DNA of 64,000 nucleotides from Vibrio natriegens NBRC 15636 = ATCC 14048 = DSM 759 (GCF_035621455.1 NZ_CP141822.1:2046001-2110000), one strand, 5' to 3'. Counted from the first letter of the stretch, positions 29,078-38,490 are shown. Numbers and translations: made by a program. The notes: generated by a model from the sequence alone, not told the origin.

Positions 29078-29536
29078 TTACTTCTGAGCTTGCTGGGCGT
29101 GGACCTCATGCAAAGGTTCTCTGTCATACATGTAAAACTGTATCGCTGAGTACGCTGCATAAAGCCCTAGCGTTGCAAGAAAATATACAATCTTCTCTCT
29201 TTCACGAGATAAATATGATGACAAATCAAGTTGCGCAATCCCGCGACTGTTCTCTACTTGAAGCAGATACTTACCTAGCGACTTGTTTATCATTTTAAAA
29301 CAAACCGCGCAGTATCCTAGGTAGATGCCGATATAGGTCAACAGCATAATCACTACCGTTGCCAATAAAACCGGCAGAGCCATATCATCGTTGAGTGATA
29401 AGCCCGAAACCTTATCGCTCCATAAACTAGACACGAGAAGTGCGAGAACAGACAAGACGACCTGAGTAAACATCTTAGCTATCATCAGGTCGACAACGAA
29501 TGCGCCTGTTCTACGAAATTTGTCACCAATACTCAT
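29078..29536 (-). CDS. RDD family membrane protein (152 aa)
   Basis: 152 aa with three to four hydrophobic segments. N-terminal RRTGAFVVDLMIAK supplies the Arg and first Asp of the RDD pattern, and NKSLGKYLLQVEN matches the loop before the third conserved position. The start overlaps the PTS gene stop by one base (TAATG), so it is translated with that gene. Function is unknown for most RDD proteins; here a link with the sugar transporter is suggested only by coupling. Confidence 0.75.
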   Translation of the reverse strand: MSIGDKFRRTGAFVVDLMIAKMFTQVVLSVLALLVSSLWSDKVSGLSLNDDMALPVLLATVVIMLLTYIGIYLGYCAVCFKMINKSLGKYLLQVENSRGIAQLDLSSYLSREREKIVYFLATLGLYAAYSAIQFYMYDREPLHEVHAQQAQK

Positions 29537-31152
29537 TATTTACCAAGTAGCGAGTTAATTTGAGCTTTGTAACCAGCAGCTTCAGCACCGTAAATAGCCT
29601 GAATACCAGTGTCGCCAACTTTAACTAGACCACGAGCACCAAGCTCCTGAGTCCAGTAATCGTTATCTTTAACTTCAGCACCACTTTTCACAGTGATACG
29701 TAGACGAGTGATACAAGCATCAACGTCAACGATGTTCTCAGCACCACCAAGTGCTTCGATCATGTCTTTTGCTTTTTGGTTGTCACCAGCACCGCCTTTC
29801 GCTGCGTGGTAGTCTTTCTTAGATACAACCGCTACTGCGCTGCCTTTGCGACCCGGAGTTTTAATGTCGAACTTAACGATAAACCAACGGAAAACAAAGA
29901 AGTAAACGAACGCGTATGCGATACCCACTAGAGGAATGTAGTACCAGTGGTTTTCAACACCAGTTACACCAGGAAGGATACCGAATAGTGAGAAGTCAAT
30001 GAAACCACCACTGAACGTCATACCTACTTTAACATTCAGCATATCCATCAGCATGAACGATACACCAGCCAATGGCACGTGGATCGCGTAGTAAAGCGCT
30101 GGAGATAGGAATAGGAATGTAAATTCGATTGGCTCTGTGATACCCGTTAGAAATGCAGTTAGAGCTACAGAGAACAGTAGACCACCTGCTGCTTTCTTGT
30201 TTTCGTCATCCGCTAGTGTGTACATCGCGTATGCCGCAGCTGGTAAACCAAACATCATGAACGGGAACTTACCAGTCATGAAGTTAGTAGAAGTAAACTG
30301 AGAGAAATCGCCAGACGCTAGAGATGCGAAGAAGACGTTTTGTGTACCTTTGATCACTTCACCAGCAACTTCTGCTGTCGCGCCGATTTCTGTCTGCCAA
30401 AGTGGCAAGTAGAATACGTGGTGCAGACCTACAGGAATTAGAGAACGCTCGATAACACCGAAGATGAAAGAAGCAATGTAGCCGTGGCCAGATGCTGTCA
30501 TTTCACCTAGTGCCGCACCGATAGCGCCGAACGCAGCACCAAAGAATGGCCAGATGAAAGTCAGAACGATACCGTAGAACAGCGCTGCGAAAGCACTGAT
30601 AATAGGAACAAAGCGAGCACCGCCGAAGAAACCTAGGTAATCAGGCAGTTTTGCATCGTGGTATTTGTTATGAAGAACGACAGTGATTGCACCCGCAATC
30701 AAACCACCAAACACACCCATACTTAGCGTATTAGCAATACCTAGCGTATCAGCCAAGACACCCGCGTATTCACTACCCATAAGGATAACAGTGTTTGCGT
30801 CAGCGTTGATCATGTTTGCAACGACTAGCGTTTTAGCGATAGCAACGTTCATAACCAAGTAAGAGATAAGAGCCGCTAGTGCTGCAGCACCTTTTTCTGC
30901 ACGAGCGAAGCCAACAGCAATCGCTAGAGCAAACATTACTGGAAGGTTTGCAAATACAATACCGCCAGCAGCAGTCATAACTTGTAGGAAGCTGTTTAAC
31001 AGACTTCCATCTTGAAGCACATCGATGTTGTATGCTTCGATCATTGTTGGGTTAGTAAAACTACCCCCGATACCCAACATGATACCCGCAGCTGGTAGCA
31101 AAGCGATGGGCAGCATAATGGATTGCGAAAGTTTACTAAAGAAACCTTTCAT
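29536..31152 (-). CDS. Second PTS IIBC transporter, glucose/MalX-like
   Basis: 538 aa. IIC domain with about ten helices, GLHHVFYLPLW and [12 protein letters not shown], a KTPGRKG linker and a IIB domain with the phosphocysteine in VDACITRL (about residue 478). Closest in form to MalX/PtsG-type IIBC proteins; it has no IIA domain. In E. coli ptsG itself directly follows ycfH (tatD), and here this gene holds that position. CAGGAGC precedes the start, as in ptsG. Substrate undetermined: glucose, maltose or another glucose-type sugar. Confidence 0.87.
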   Translation of the reverse strand: MKGFFSKLSQSIMLPIALLPAAGIMLGIGGSFTNPTMIEAYNIDVLQDGSLLNSFLQVMTAAGGIVFANLPVMFALAIAVGFARAEKGAAALAALISYLVMNVAIAKTLVVANMINADANTVILMGSEYAGVLADTLGIANTLSMGVFGGLIAGAITVVLHNKYHDAKLPDYLGFFGGARFVPIISAFAALFYGIVLTFIWPFFGAAFGAIGAALGEMTASGHGYIASFIFGVIERSLIPVGLHHVFYLPLWQTEIGATAEVAGEVIKGTQNVFFASLASGDFSQFTSTNFMTGKFPFMMFGLPAAAYAMYTLADDENKKAAGGLLFSVALTAFLTGITEPIEFTFLFLSPALYYAIHVPLAGVSFMLMDMLNVKVGMTFSGGFIDFSLFGILPGVTGVENHWYYIPLVGIAYAFVYFFVFRWFIVKFDIKTPGRKGSAVAVVSKKDYHAAKGGAGDNQKAKDMIEALGGAENIVDVDACITRLRITVKSGAEVKDNDYWTQELGARGLVKVGDTGIQAIYGAEAAGYKAQINSLLGK

Positions 31153-31186
31153 TAGTTTTGCTCCTGATAGAATTTTTAGAATAGTT

Positions 31187-31229
31187 AGAGGGCTAGCGGC
31201 ACACCCCCGCAGCCTGAATGCTAGCCTCT
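31187..31229 (-). ncRNA. Conserved leader hairpin of the second PTS gene
   Basis: In mRNA sense AGAG-GCUAGC / GCUAGC-c-CUCU with an AUUCA bulge, an inner GGC/GCC stem and the loop UGCGGGGGUGU. It matches the ptsG leader hairpin (28627-28668) in layout, loop and distance from the start (35-77 nt), while the stem bases differ in paired fashion (CUAAC/GUUAG against CUAGC/GCUAG, and GGGU/ACCC against AGAG/CUCU). Confidence 0.65.
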
Positions 31230-31252
31230 ATGGAATATATAACCGCGGACGC

Positions 31253-31279
31253 GATATATTTTCCGGCTCTAAATATATC
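31253..31279. promoter_or_regulatory. Dyad operator upstream of the second PTS gene, Mlc-like
   Basis: GATATATTT-TCCGGCTCT-AAATATATC is a perfect 9-bp dyad with a 9-nt spacer. It shares the TATATTTT-nn-GGCTC-wAAATATAT core with the ptsG upstream dyad and lies at a similar distance above the leader hairpin. Likely site for Mlc (gene at 19298-20515) or a related ROK protein. Confidence 0.62.
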
Positions 31280-31327
31280 TCGTAACTGGTACCGGTTTCT
31301 AGCGGATGCTTGAGATTAGTTTCAAAG

Positions 31328-31344
31328 TAATATGCAGATCACAG
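31328..31344 (-). promoter_or_regulatory. Possible CRP site upstream of the second PTS gene
   Basis: The minus strand reads TGTGATCTGCATATTAC: the left half is perfect (TGTGA) and the right half is poor. It lies about 50 bp upstream of the Mlc-like dyad, a plausible activator position. Weak evidence. The rest of 31280-31554 is AT-rich without a gene. Confidence 0.35.
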
Positions 31345-31554
31345 TCCAAAAGCCGCTAAGCAATGCATTACATCTAATGTAAGGCGCTGATTTATTTAAA
31401 TTTATTAATTAACAACATTAATTTTAAAGAGTAAATAAAATAGCCATCATTGTTACTTTTTATCACAAAATAAAGCCCGATTAATTTGACACCACAAAAT
31501 CAACAAAATCAGTTAACTCATCGGGTTTATATATATAAGACGGTAATTTGATAT

Positions 31555-31582
31555 AAAAAAAAGGAGCAAAGGCCCCTTTTTT
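31555..31582 (-). terminator. Terminator of the fab-tatD cluster
   Basis: AAAAAAGG..GC / GC..CCTTTTTT with one mismatch and a short loop, 17 bp after the tatD stop. Confidence 0.75.
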
Positions 31583-31598
31583 ATCAAAATCTTTATAT

Positions 31599-32366
31599 CT
31601 ATCGTAAAAAAAGATTTCTGAAGTTTTCGGTAGTTTTTTGTGCAACCTCTGAAAGAGAAGCCCCTTTAAGCTGCGCGATGTAAGCTGCCACCTCGACAAC
31701 ATAGGCTGGCTGATTCTCTTTGCCTCGATGCGGAACTGGTGCTAAATAAGGTGAGTCAGTTTCAATAAGTAACTTGTCCAAAGGAAGTGTCTTCACCACT
31801 TCTTTGAGTTCCGTTGCTTGACGGAAAGTGACGATCCCTGAAATAGAGATGTAAAAGCCTAAATCTAATGCGGCTTCAGCAAAAGCGAGATCTTCAGTAA
31901 AGCAGTGAATCACTCCACCACACTTCTCTGCTCCACCCTTGCGCAGAATATCTAATGTATCTGCACGAGCGTTTCTCGTGTGGATAATCAGAGGCTTATT
32001 AAGTTCAACCGCAAGTTCAACATGCTGCTCAAAACGTTCTTTTTGTAACGCAGCCGTTTCTGGCTTGTAGTGATAATCGAGACCCGTTTCACCAATCGCC
32101 ACCACCTTATTGTGTGAAGCGTGCTGATGAAGTGTATCCAGAGAAAATGCACTTTCTACATCCAGAGGGTGAACGCCGCAAGAAGCGTAAACATTCTCGT
32201 AAGGCGTAATCATTTCCAACATGTTAGGAAACGAGTCCAGAGTCACCCCTACAGAGAGTAACTCTGTCACATTAGCCTGTTTGGCCTTGTTAATAACGTC
32301 TTCCACACTAGTGTGGAGATCGTCGTAATTCAGTTTGTCCAAATGACAATGCGAATCTACGAACAT
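31599..32366 (-). CDS. ycfH: TatD-family metal-dependent hydrolase (YcfH)
   Basis: 255 aa TIM-barrel hydrolase. Metal ligands are visible in DSHCHLD at residues 4-10, the Glu in IGETGLDYHY, IHTRNA, VIHCFTE and ETDSPYLAP near 205. Family members are DNases or hydrolases of unknown substrate. The first ten bases overlap holB, showing coupling, and the order tmk-holB-ycfH matches E. coli. Confidence 0.94.
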   Translation of the reverse strand: MFVDSHCHLDKLNYDDLHTSVEDVINKAKQANVTELLSVGVTLDSFPNMLEMITPYENVYASCGVHPLDVESAFSLDTLHQHASHNKVVAIGETGLDYHYKPETAALQKERFEQHVELAVELNKPLIIHTRNARADTLDILRKGGAEKCGGVIHCFTEDLAFAEAALDLGFYISISGIVTFRQATELKEVVKTLPLDKLLIETDSPYLAPVPHRGKENQPAYVVEVAAYIAQLKGASLSEVAQKTTENFRNLFLR

Positions 32367-33319
32367 AATGCCTCTCGTGATTCAATTAACCAATTCATAG
32401 ATAATAGCTCAACGTTTAAGCCCGGAAATGCTTGCAGTTGAGCCTTGAGTTCCATCAGCTTGTTCGCTGATGAATATAAACCGTTGTAGTTTGTTTGCTG
32501 AAGCTGATGAGCTCCCGGTAAAAGATCGCCTTCGGAAACACCAAATTGAAGCTTTTGTGCATCGGTGAGCAAATACCAGGCCCAGTTTATGGCGTTGTCA
32601 GGATTCTTCGCCATGTAAGATGCGCATCGTGATAAGTCTGCAACAACAGATGTCATCGCTTCGATGAAGTCGTGTTCGAATGTCAAATACTCATCCAATT
32701 CACCACTACTTTTTGCCGCTAGCGTTTTTATTGGTGACCCCATATTAAGCTTCAACGCATAACCAGGAAGATCGGATGCTCCGTTTTCTCTTAGCCACTG
32801 CATGGCTTGCTCGGTCGACGGTGGGGTAACGACCCAATGCTGACAGCGGCTACGTATCGTCGGAAGTAAGCGCTCTTGATTATGCGTGACAAGCAAGAAC
32901 AAGCACTTCTCTCCTGGCTCTTCAAGCGTCTTTAACAACGCATTAGACGCCGACTCATTCATCATGTCCGCAGGTTCAATAACAAATAAACGATAACCGT
33001 TGAGTTGTGATGACTCATGCGCAAGGCGATTACAAGCACGGATCTGATCAACCGTTATTGCTTTGCCCTCTTTCTCTGGTTTAACCCAGTGCAAGTCTGG
33101 ATGACTTTGCGATTGAACAAGCTGACAGCTATGGCAAAAGCCACAAGCTTCGCTACTGTAGTTCTGACACAGAAGCGCGTGACTAAAACGCTCAACGAGT
33201 TGTTCAACGGCCAAACCAGGCTCACTTTGTATCAACAAAGCGCCTGGGATTCGGTCTGAGTCTAAACCCGCTTTTAGATTATCCCAAATAGGGTTGAGCC
33301 ATGGAAAATCATTAAACAT
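32357..33319 (-). CDS. holB: DNA polymerase III delta' subunit
   Basis: 320 aa clamp-loader subunit. The AAA+ fold is present but the P-loop is degenerate (QSEPGLAVEQ, no GKT), as expected because delta' does not bind ATP. Zinc cysteines Cys51, Cys59, Cys62 and Cys65 are intact, as is the SNALLKTLEEPG sensor region. It lies 25 bp after tmk and overlaps ycfH. Confidence 0.95.
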   Translation of the reverse strand: MFNDFPWLNPIWDNLKAGLDSDRIPGALLIQSEPGLAVEQLVERFSHALLCQNYSSEACGFCHSCQLVQSQSHPDLHWVKPEKEGKAITVDQIRACNRLAHESSQLNGYRLFVIEPADMMNESASNALLKTLEEPGEKCLFLLVTHNQERLLPTIRSRCQHWVVTPPSTEQAMQWLRENGASDLPGYALKLNMGSPIKTLAAKSSGELDEYLTFEHDFIEAMTSVVADLSRCASYMAKNPDNAINWAWYLLTDAQKLQFGVSEGDLLPGAHQLQQTNYNGLYSSANKLMELKAQLQAFPGLNVELLSMNWLIESREALCS

Positions 33320-33344
33320 GAGTCATTTAAATCCTCGTTCGCGC

Positions 33345-33977
33345 TTATTGACGCGATAACCACTCATTCAACGCCTCTTGAATATCATGAGACACTTTCT
33401 CAATCGACTGCTCAGCATTGATCACGACCACCGATGGATCACTATTGGCAATATCCAAGTAACGTTCACGTGTGCGCTCAAAGAAGCTGATGTCCATCTT
33501 CTCAATACGGTCAAGCTCACCGCGACCACGAGCACGTTCCAGACCAATTCGAGGGTCGATATCCATATAAAGCGTCAGAGCCGGTTTAAAATCACCAAGA
33601 GTCGTATCACGCAGGTTTTTCATAAGTGATGCATCGATCTGACGACCCCCACCCTGATACGCCTGAGAAGACATATCATGACGGTCACCCACGACCCACT
33701 GCCCGTTAGCTAGAGCGGGCTTGATGACGTTCTCTACAAGCTGAACACGTGCTGCGTAAAGCAGCAGCAATTCCGTCATATCCTGAAGCTCTTCACCCTC
33801 GTGTTCTTCTTTGACTAGCGCGCGCATCTTCTCTGCTAGAGGTGTACCACCGGGTTCACGAGTATTAACAATATTTTCGATACCTGCAGTTTTAAGAGTA
33901 TCTAACACAGTTTGAATCGCAGTACTTTTACCCGCGCCTTCCAGGCCCTCTATGACAATAAAATTCGCTTTCATCAT
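33345..33977 (-). CDS. tmk: Thymidylate kinase
   Basis: 210 aa. P-loop [10 protein letters not shown] at residues 10-19, the DR(E/H) region [10 protein letters not shown] and the [15 protein letters not shown] substrate segment are present, with a lid [10 protein letters not shown] near 150. It converts dTMP to dTDP. It overlaps mltG by 4 bp. Confidence 0.97.
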   Translation of the reverse strand: MMKANFIVIEGLEGAGKSTAIQTVLDTLKTAGIENIVNTREPGGTPLAEKMRALVKEEHEGEELQDMTELLLLYAARVQLVENVIKPALANGQWVVGDRHDMSSQAYQGGGRQIDASLMKNLRDTTLGDFKPALTLYMDIDPRIGLERARGRGELDRIEKMDISFFERTRERYLDIANSDPSVVVINAEQSIEKVSHDIQEALNEWLSRQ

Positions 33978-34990
33978 TTATTCTTTCTTAGTTCTCTTAA
34001 ATAGGCTCTTACGGCACGATTATGCTCAGCAAGGGATTTGCTGAACACATGTCCGCCCTTTCCGCTTGCGACAAAGTATAAGTAGGCGCTCTCTTCAGGG
34101 TTCAACGCCGCAACGATTGACGCTTCTCCCGCCATGGCAATTGGCGTTGGCGGCAACCCACTAATGACATACGTATTGTATGGAGTTGGCGTGCGCAGAT
34201 CTTTTTTACGAATATTGCCGTCATACTCATCGCCCATTCCGTAAATCACTGTCGGATCCGTTTGCAAACGCATACGCTTGTTCAAACGGTTAACAAACAC
34301 CGATGCAACACGCTCACGCTCTGAATCAATCGCGGTCTCTTTTTCGATAATTGAAGCCAAAATCAAAGCTTGGTATTTATCTTCAAGAGGCAGTTTTTCC
34401 TGACGTGACGCCCATTGAGCATCAAGTATGCTATTTAATTTCTGATGCGCACGCTTTAGTAGCTGGCTTTCTGTGGTACCAGCAGTGTAATGGTATGTTT
34501 CTGCCAGGAATAGCCCTTCTAGCTTTTCACGTTCAATACCCAGCTTAGCCGCCATCTCCTTTTCGGAGAGTGCAGTCAAATCATGCTCTACGTAAGGTGC
34601 TTCTTTTAGCAAGGCCAACCATTCAGAAAAACGGCTGCCTTCTACAAAAGTAATCGCGAACTGATATTCTTTGCCTGTGTTGAGGTGCTCTAACGCTTGA
34701 TAAAGCGACATGTTAGGCTCGAGTTGATACGTCCCTGCCCTAACTTGTAACAGTTCCGGATAAAGACGCGGAATAAAACGAGTATATTCAGAAGACTCGA
34801 TAACTTCTGCTTTCACCAAGTTACGTATTATTTGGTTAAAGCTTGTACCGTTTTCTACCGTAAATAGCTGTGGTTGCTCAAGTAGAACTGGCTTATTTAC
34901 GTATTGCTTCGCCTGTGAAACAACGTAAAAAACACCTGCTGCACCAATCAAAGCAATCAGTACAACAACAGCCAATAGTTTTTTAATCAC
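33974..34990 (-). CDS. mltG: Endolytic murein transglycosylase MltG
   Basis: 338 aa. One N-terminal membrane anchor ([20 protein letters not shown]), then a LysM-like subdomain and the YceG fold with the catalytic Glu in [21 protein letters not shown] near residues 215-235. It cuts nascent peptidoglycan strands at the outer face of the inner membrane. Overlaps both pabC and tmk by 4 bp, as part of a tight run. Confidence 0.95.
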   Translation of the reverse strand: MIKKLLAVVVLIALIGAAGVFYVVSQAKQYVNKPVLLEQPQLFTVENGTSFNQIIRNLVKAEVIESSEYTRFIPRLYPELLQVRAGTYQLEPNMSLYQALEHLNTGKEYQFAITFVEGSRFSEWLALLKEAPYVEHDLTALSEKEMAAKLGIEREKLEGLFLAETYHYTAGTTESQLLKRAHQKLNSILDAQWASRQEKLPLEDKYQALILASIIEKETAIDSERERVASVFVNRLNKRMRLQTDPTVIYGMGDEYDGNIRKKDLRTPTPYNTYVISGLPPTPIAMAGEASIVAALNPEESAYLYFVASGKGGHVFSKSLAEHNRAVRAYLRELRKNK

Positions 34991-35802
34991 GTAGTTAACT
35001 TCCCTTGCAGTCGTTGAGTCAGTTTTCCAATCGGAAATACGTTTTTCTTATTTTGTGTTGTAATGCTCGTTACAGGAGCCACACCTAATAATGAATTACA
35101 CATCCAGACTTCGTCGGCATTGAGCACATCAGAAAGATAGAAGGCGTCTACCTTCACATTGATGCTATTCGCCGAGCAAAATTCAAGCACCTTACGACGC
35201 ATGACACCGGCAACACCAGACAAACTTAAATCAGGCGTATAAACATTATTATCTTTAACCCAAAAAAGGTTGGCCATTGTAGTTTCAATGACATGATTTT
35301 GCACATTTAACGTTACTGCATCGGCAAACTCGGTCCCGTCAATTTCAGATTTCGCGAGCACCTGTTCTAAGCGGTTATTATGCTTGTGACCAGCAAGTAG
35401 CGGCTGAATACCTAAGCGAGTTTCACACACGCCAAGGCTTACACCATTTGATTGCCAGGCAGCGTAATGACTAGGGAAAGGAAAATTAGAAATGGTCACG
35501 GTTGGCCCTTCAATGCCATACGGGCTGTATCCGCGCCCACCTGCGCCACGACTGATATGAATTTTCACACCCGCATCATCATCTGACAAAGCCGCATTAG
35601 TGGCCCATTCAAAAACGACTTGCCAATCGGGGAAAGGAATGTGTAGCGCTTTGAGACAGGCTTCCATCCTCGCAACATGCTCAGGCCAATATACCAACTG
35701 TCCCTTCTTAGTCAGGATTGTCGAGAAGCACCCATCACCATATTGAAAGGAACGATCGCTCAATGAGACATGTGTTTGTGGACTTCCATTTACCCAAAAC
35801 AT
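34987..35802 (-). CDS. pabC: Aminodeoxychorismate lyase
   Basis: 271 aa PLP enzyme of fold type IV. The catalytic Lys lies in AGHKHNNRLEQVLAKSE near residue 137, with the cofactor-phosphate segment ETTMANLFWVK. It releases pyruvate from aminodeoxychorismate to give p-aminobenzoate for folate. A terminator-like hairpin lies between fabF and this gene, so it may be partly uncoupled from the fab genes. Confidence 0.93.
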   Translation of the reverse strand: MFWVNGSPQTHVSLSDRSFQYGDGCFSTILTKKGQLVYWPEHVARMEACLKALHIPFPDWQVVFEWATNAALSDDDAGVKIHISRGAGGRGYSPYGIEGPTVTISNFPFPSHYAAWQSNGVSLGVCETRLGIQPLLAGHKHNNRLEQVLAKSEIDGTEFADAVTLNVQNHVIETTMANLFWVKDNNVYTPDLSLSGVAGVMRRKVLEFCSANSINVKVDAFYLSDVLNADEVWMCNSLLGVAPVTSITTQNKKNVFPIGKLTQRLQGKLTT

Positions 35803-35840
35803 TCGGCTACCTTAAAATTTGTGGCTATCAAATAAAACAA

Positions 35841-35869
35841 AACGGCTCAATGCTAAGCATCGAGCCGTT
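35841..35869 (-). terminator. Terminator-like hairpin between fabF and pabC
   Basis: AACGGCTC..ATGCT / AGCAT.GAGCCGTT followed on the minus strand by TTTTGTTTTATTTG. Strong stem and a T tract suggest that most transcription from the fab genes stops here. Confidence 0.82.
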
Positions 35870-35927
35870 AGAATACAAGTTCCACTGATCTAAATTGAGT
35901 TAGACAGTGTTACTCTGAAAACAAATG

Positions 35928-37178
35928 TTACTCAGCGAACTTTTTGAATACCAAAGAACCGTTTGTACCGCCGAAGCCAAACGAGTTACAGATTGCGTAT
36001 TCCATACCTTCAACTTTGCGCGCTGTATGCGGCACAAGGTCGATATCCAGGCCTTCTTCAGGGTCATCCAGGTTAATGGTTGGCGGAACAATTTGATCAA
36101 CCAAAGACATAACCGTGATGATTGCTTCTACAGAGCCAGCAGCACCCAGTAGGTGACCTGTCATAGACTTCGTCGAAGAGACTAGAACTTGCTTAGCGCC
36201 TTCTTCACCAAGAGCACGTTTCACACCCTTGATTTCAGCCACATCACCAGCAGGAGTCGAAGTACCATGTGCGTTTACGTAACCCACCTGTGTACCTTCG
36301 ATTTTAGCATCGCGCATTGCAGCTTCCATCGCCAATGCACCACCTGAACCATCTTCACTTGGAGAGGTCATGTGGTAAGCATCGCCCGACATACCAAAGC
36401 CAACTAGCTCTGCGTAGATCTTAGCTCCACGAGCCTTAGCATGTTCGTACTCTTCAAGTACCATAATGCCAGCGCCGTCACCAAGAACGAAGCCATCACG
36501 GCCTTTGTCCCATGGACGAGAAGCTTTTTGAGGTTCGTCGTTACGAGTAGATAGCGCTTTAGCAGCACCAAAGCCTGCCATACCTAACGGTGTTGACGCT
36601 TTTTCAGAACCACCAGCAACCATAGCATCAGCATCGCCATAAGCGATCATGCGAGCAGCATGGCCGATGTTATGCAGACCAGTAGTACATGCAGTAGAAA
36701 TCGCGATGTTTGGACCACGAAGACCACGCATGATAGATAGGTTACCTGCAACCATGTTTACGATGGTCGAAGGAACAAAAAATGGGCTAACTTTGCGAGG
36801 GCCTTTGTCTACTAACGCAGTGTGACCTGATTCAATCAGTTCCAGACCACCAATACCTGAGCCGATGGCAACACCAACTCGAGCCGCGTTTTCTTCGGTA
36901 ATTTGTAAGCCAGAGTCATCAATTGCTTGCATACCTGCTGCGACGCCGTACTGGATAAACAAATCCATTTTACGAGCATCTTTCTTAGACATGTACTCTG
37001 TGCAATCGAAATCTTTCACAAGACCTGCAAAACGAGTTGAGAAGTTCGTAGCATCAAAGTGCTCGATATTCACAATACCACTTTGACCTTCTAGCAGGGC
37101 TTTCCAAGATGATTCTACTGTGTTGCCTACCGGTGACAACATACCCATGCCAGTGACAACTACACGACGCTTGGACAC
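35928..37178 (-). CDS. fabF: 3-oxoacyl-ACP synthase II
   Basis: 416 aa condensing enzyme for fatty-acid elongation and for temperature control of cis-vaccenate. Catalytic Cys164 (STACTTG) and the two histidines in HGTSTPAGD and [10 protein letters not shown] form the KAS II triad. It follows acpP in the E. coli order with a 93-bp gap that holds a hairpin. Confidence 0.98.
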   Translation of the reverse strand: MSKRRVVVTGMGMLSPVGNTVESSWKALLEGQSGIVNIEHFDATNFSTRFAGLVKDFDCTEYMSKKDARKMDLFIQYGVAAGMQAIDDSGLQITEENAARVGVAIGSGIGGLELIESGHTALVDKGPRKVSPFFVPSTIVNMVAGNLSIMRGLRGPNIAISTACTTGLHNIGHAARMIAYGDADAMVAGGSEKASTPLGMAGFGAAKALSTRNDEPQKASRPWDKGRDGFVLGDGAGIMVLEEYEHAKARGAKIYAELVGFGMSGDAYHMTSPSEDGSGGALAMEAAMRDAKIEGTQVGYVNAHGTSTPAGDVAEIKGVKRALGEEGAKQVLVSSTKSMTGHLLGAAGSVEAIITVMSLVDQIVPPTINLDDPEEGLDIDLVPHTARKVEGMEYAICNSFGFGGTNGSLVFKKFAE

Positions 37179-37238
37179 GATATAATTCTCCGGGAATTGA
37201 ATATTTCTATGAGAGGATAGAAGAAGTTAGAAAGAACA

Positions 37239-37261
37239 CAGGCGGTCTAGGAGACCGCCTG
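37239..37261 (-). terminator. Intercistronic hairpin between acpP and fabF
   Basis: A perfect 10-bp stem CAGGCGGTCT / AGACCGCCTG with a 3-nt loop 10 bp after acpP. The T tract is weak, so it may be an attenuator or a 3' stabiliser that keeps acpP mRNA more abundant than its neighbours. Confidence 0.7.
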
Positions 37262-37271
37262 GGAGAGATAA

Positions 37272-37505
37272 TTACTGAGCGCTGTTTACGTAGTCGATTG
37301 CAGCTTGAACAGTAGTGATCTTCTCAGCTTCTTCGTCAGGAATCTCAGTGTCGAATTCCTCTTCTAGAGCCATAACTAGTTCTACAGTGTCTAGAGAATC
37401 AGCACCTAGATCGTCAACGAAAGAAGCTTCGTTTTTAACTTCTGCTTCGTCTACACCTAGCTGTTCAACAATGATTTTCTTTACGCGTTCTTCGATGTTG
37501 CTCAT
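37272..37505 (-). CDS. acpP: Acyl carrier protein
   Basis: 77 aa, very acidic, four-helix carrier. Ser37 in [10 protein letters not shown] is the phosphopantetheine site. The start is ATG at 37505 ([10 protein letters not shown]) after AAAGGAAAAG; the frame extends 24 codons upstream, but that part is leader. Codon bias is strong, as expected for one of the most abundant proteins. Confidence 0.99.
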
Positions 37506-37752
37506 TTTTTCTTTTCCTTTACAGATTTCGCCTAATGCGATGATTCCGTAGTTTATTCGAACTATTGAAAGTTGCAAGGGGGTCCTTGCTGGTCAAACCA
37601 CAAAATTAGCGAATTTAACCGAATTTCAATACATTTTTGACTTAAATCATGCACAAATCTTGCGCATAAGCATGACAAGTTCATGACAGTAAAGTGCAAC
37701 TATAAGCTATTCTTCACAATGTAAAATAGCTTATTTTGCCGAAACTGTCGTA

Positions 37753-38490
37753 TTAAACCATGTACATGCCACCATTTACATGCAAAGTTTCACCAGTAAT
37801 GTACGCTGCTTCAGGTGAAGCAAGGAAAGCTACTGCTGATGCAATTTCGCGAGGATCACCCAAACGACCTGCAGGAACGTTAGACAAAGTTGCCGCACGT
37901 TGCTCGTCATTTAATGCCTTAGTCATGTCAGTTTCGATGAAACCTGGAGCAACAGTGTTTACTGTTACACCACGAGAAGCAACTTCACGAGCCATCGATT
38001 TAGTGAAACCGATCACACCTGCTTTTGCTGCTGCGTAGTTTGCTTGGCCTGCATTACCCATAGTACCCACTACAGAGCCTACGTTGATGATACGACCCGC
38101 ACGCTTTTTCATCATGCCACGCAATACCGCTTTAGACATACGGAAAATTGGTGTCAGGTTAGTATCGATGATGTCATTCCACTCATCATCTTTCATACGC
38201 ATTAGTAGGTTATCACGAGTGATACCTGCGTTGTTTACTAGAATATCGATCACACCAAACTCATCATTGATGGTTTTTAGTGCCGTTTCGATAGACTCAA
38301 CGTCGGTAACGTTAAGTGTCAAACCTTTACCGTTTTCGCCTAGGTATTCGCTGATAGCAGCTGCGCCACTTTCAGATGTCGCAGTACCAATAACTGTTGC
38401 ACCACGTTCAACAAGAAGTTCAGCAATCGCACGGCCAATGCCACGGCTTGCACCAGTCACTAGAGCGATCTTACCTTCTAGATTCATCAT
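37753..38490 (-). CDS. fabG: 3-oxoacyl-ACP reductase
   Basis: 245 aa classical SDR. NADPH motif GASRGIG at residues 13-19, catalytic Ser in NVGSVVG and Tyr/Lys in YAAAKAG. It reduces 3-ketoacyl-ACP in elongation. Two consecutive ATG codons are possible starts; AAAGGAAAA sits properly for the first. About 250 bp separate it from acpP, room for an acpP promoter. Confidence 0.98.
   Translation of the reverse strand: MMNLEGKIALVTGASRGIGRAIAELLVERGATVIGTATSESGAAAISEYLGENGKGLTLNVTDVESIETALKTINDEFGVIDILVNNAGITRDNLLMRMKDDEWNDIIDTNLTPIFRMSKAVLRGMMKKRAGRIINVGSVVGTMGNAGQANYAAAKAGVIGFTKSMAREVASRGVTVNTVAPGFIETDMTKALNDEQRAATLSNVPAGRLGDPREIASAVAFLASPEAAYITGETLHVNGGMYMV

Noticed and set aside
27162..31152. 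ptsG and the second IIBC gene as a recent tandem duplication
   Set aside because: The proteins differ throughout and in length (476 and 538 aa), so they are old paralogues or different family members; only the upstream elements are closely alike.
32382..32415. Degenerate P-loop in holB as a sign of a decayed gene
   Set aside because: Loss of ATP binding is normal for delta' subunits; the zinc cysteines and length are intact. (The P-loop itself lies near the 5' end of the gene at about 33200-33225.)
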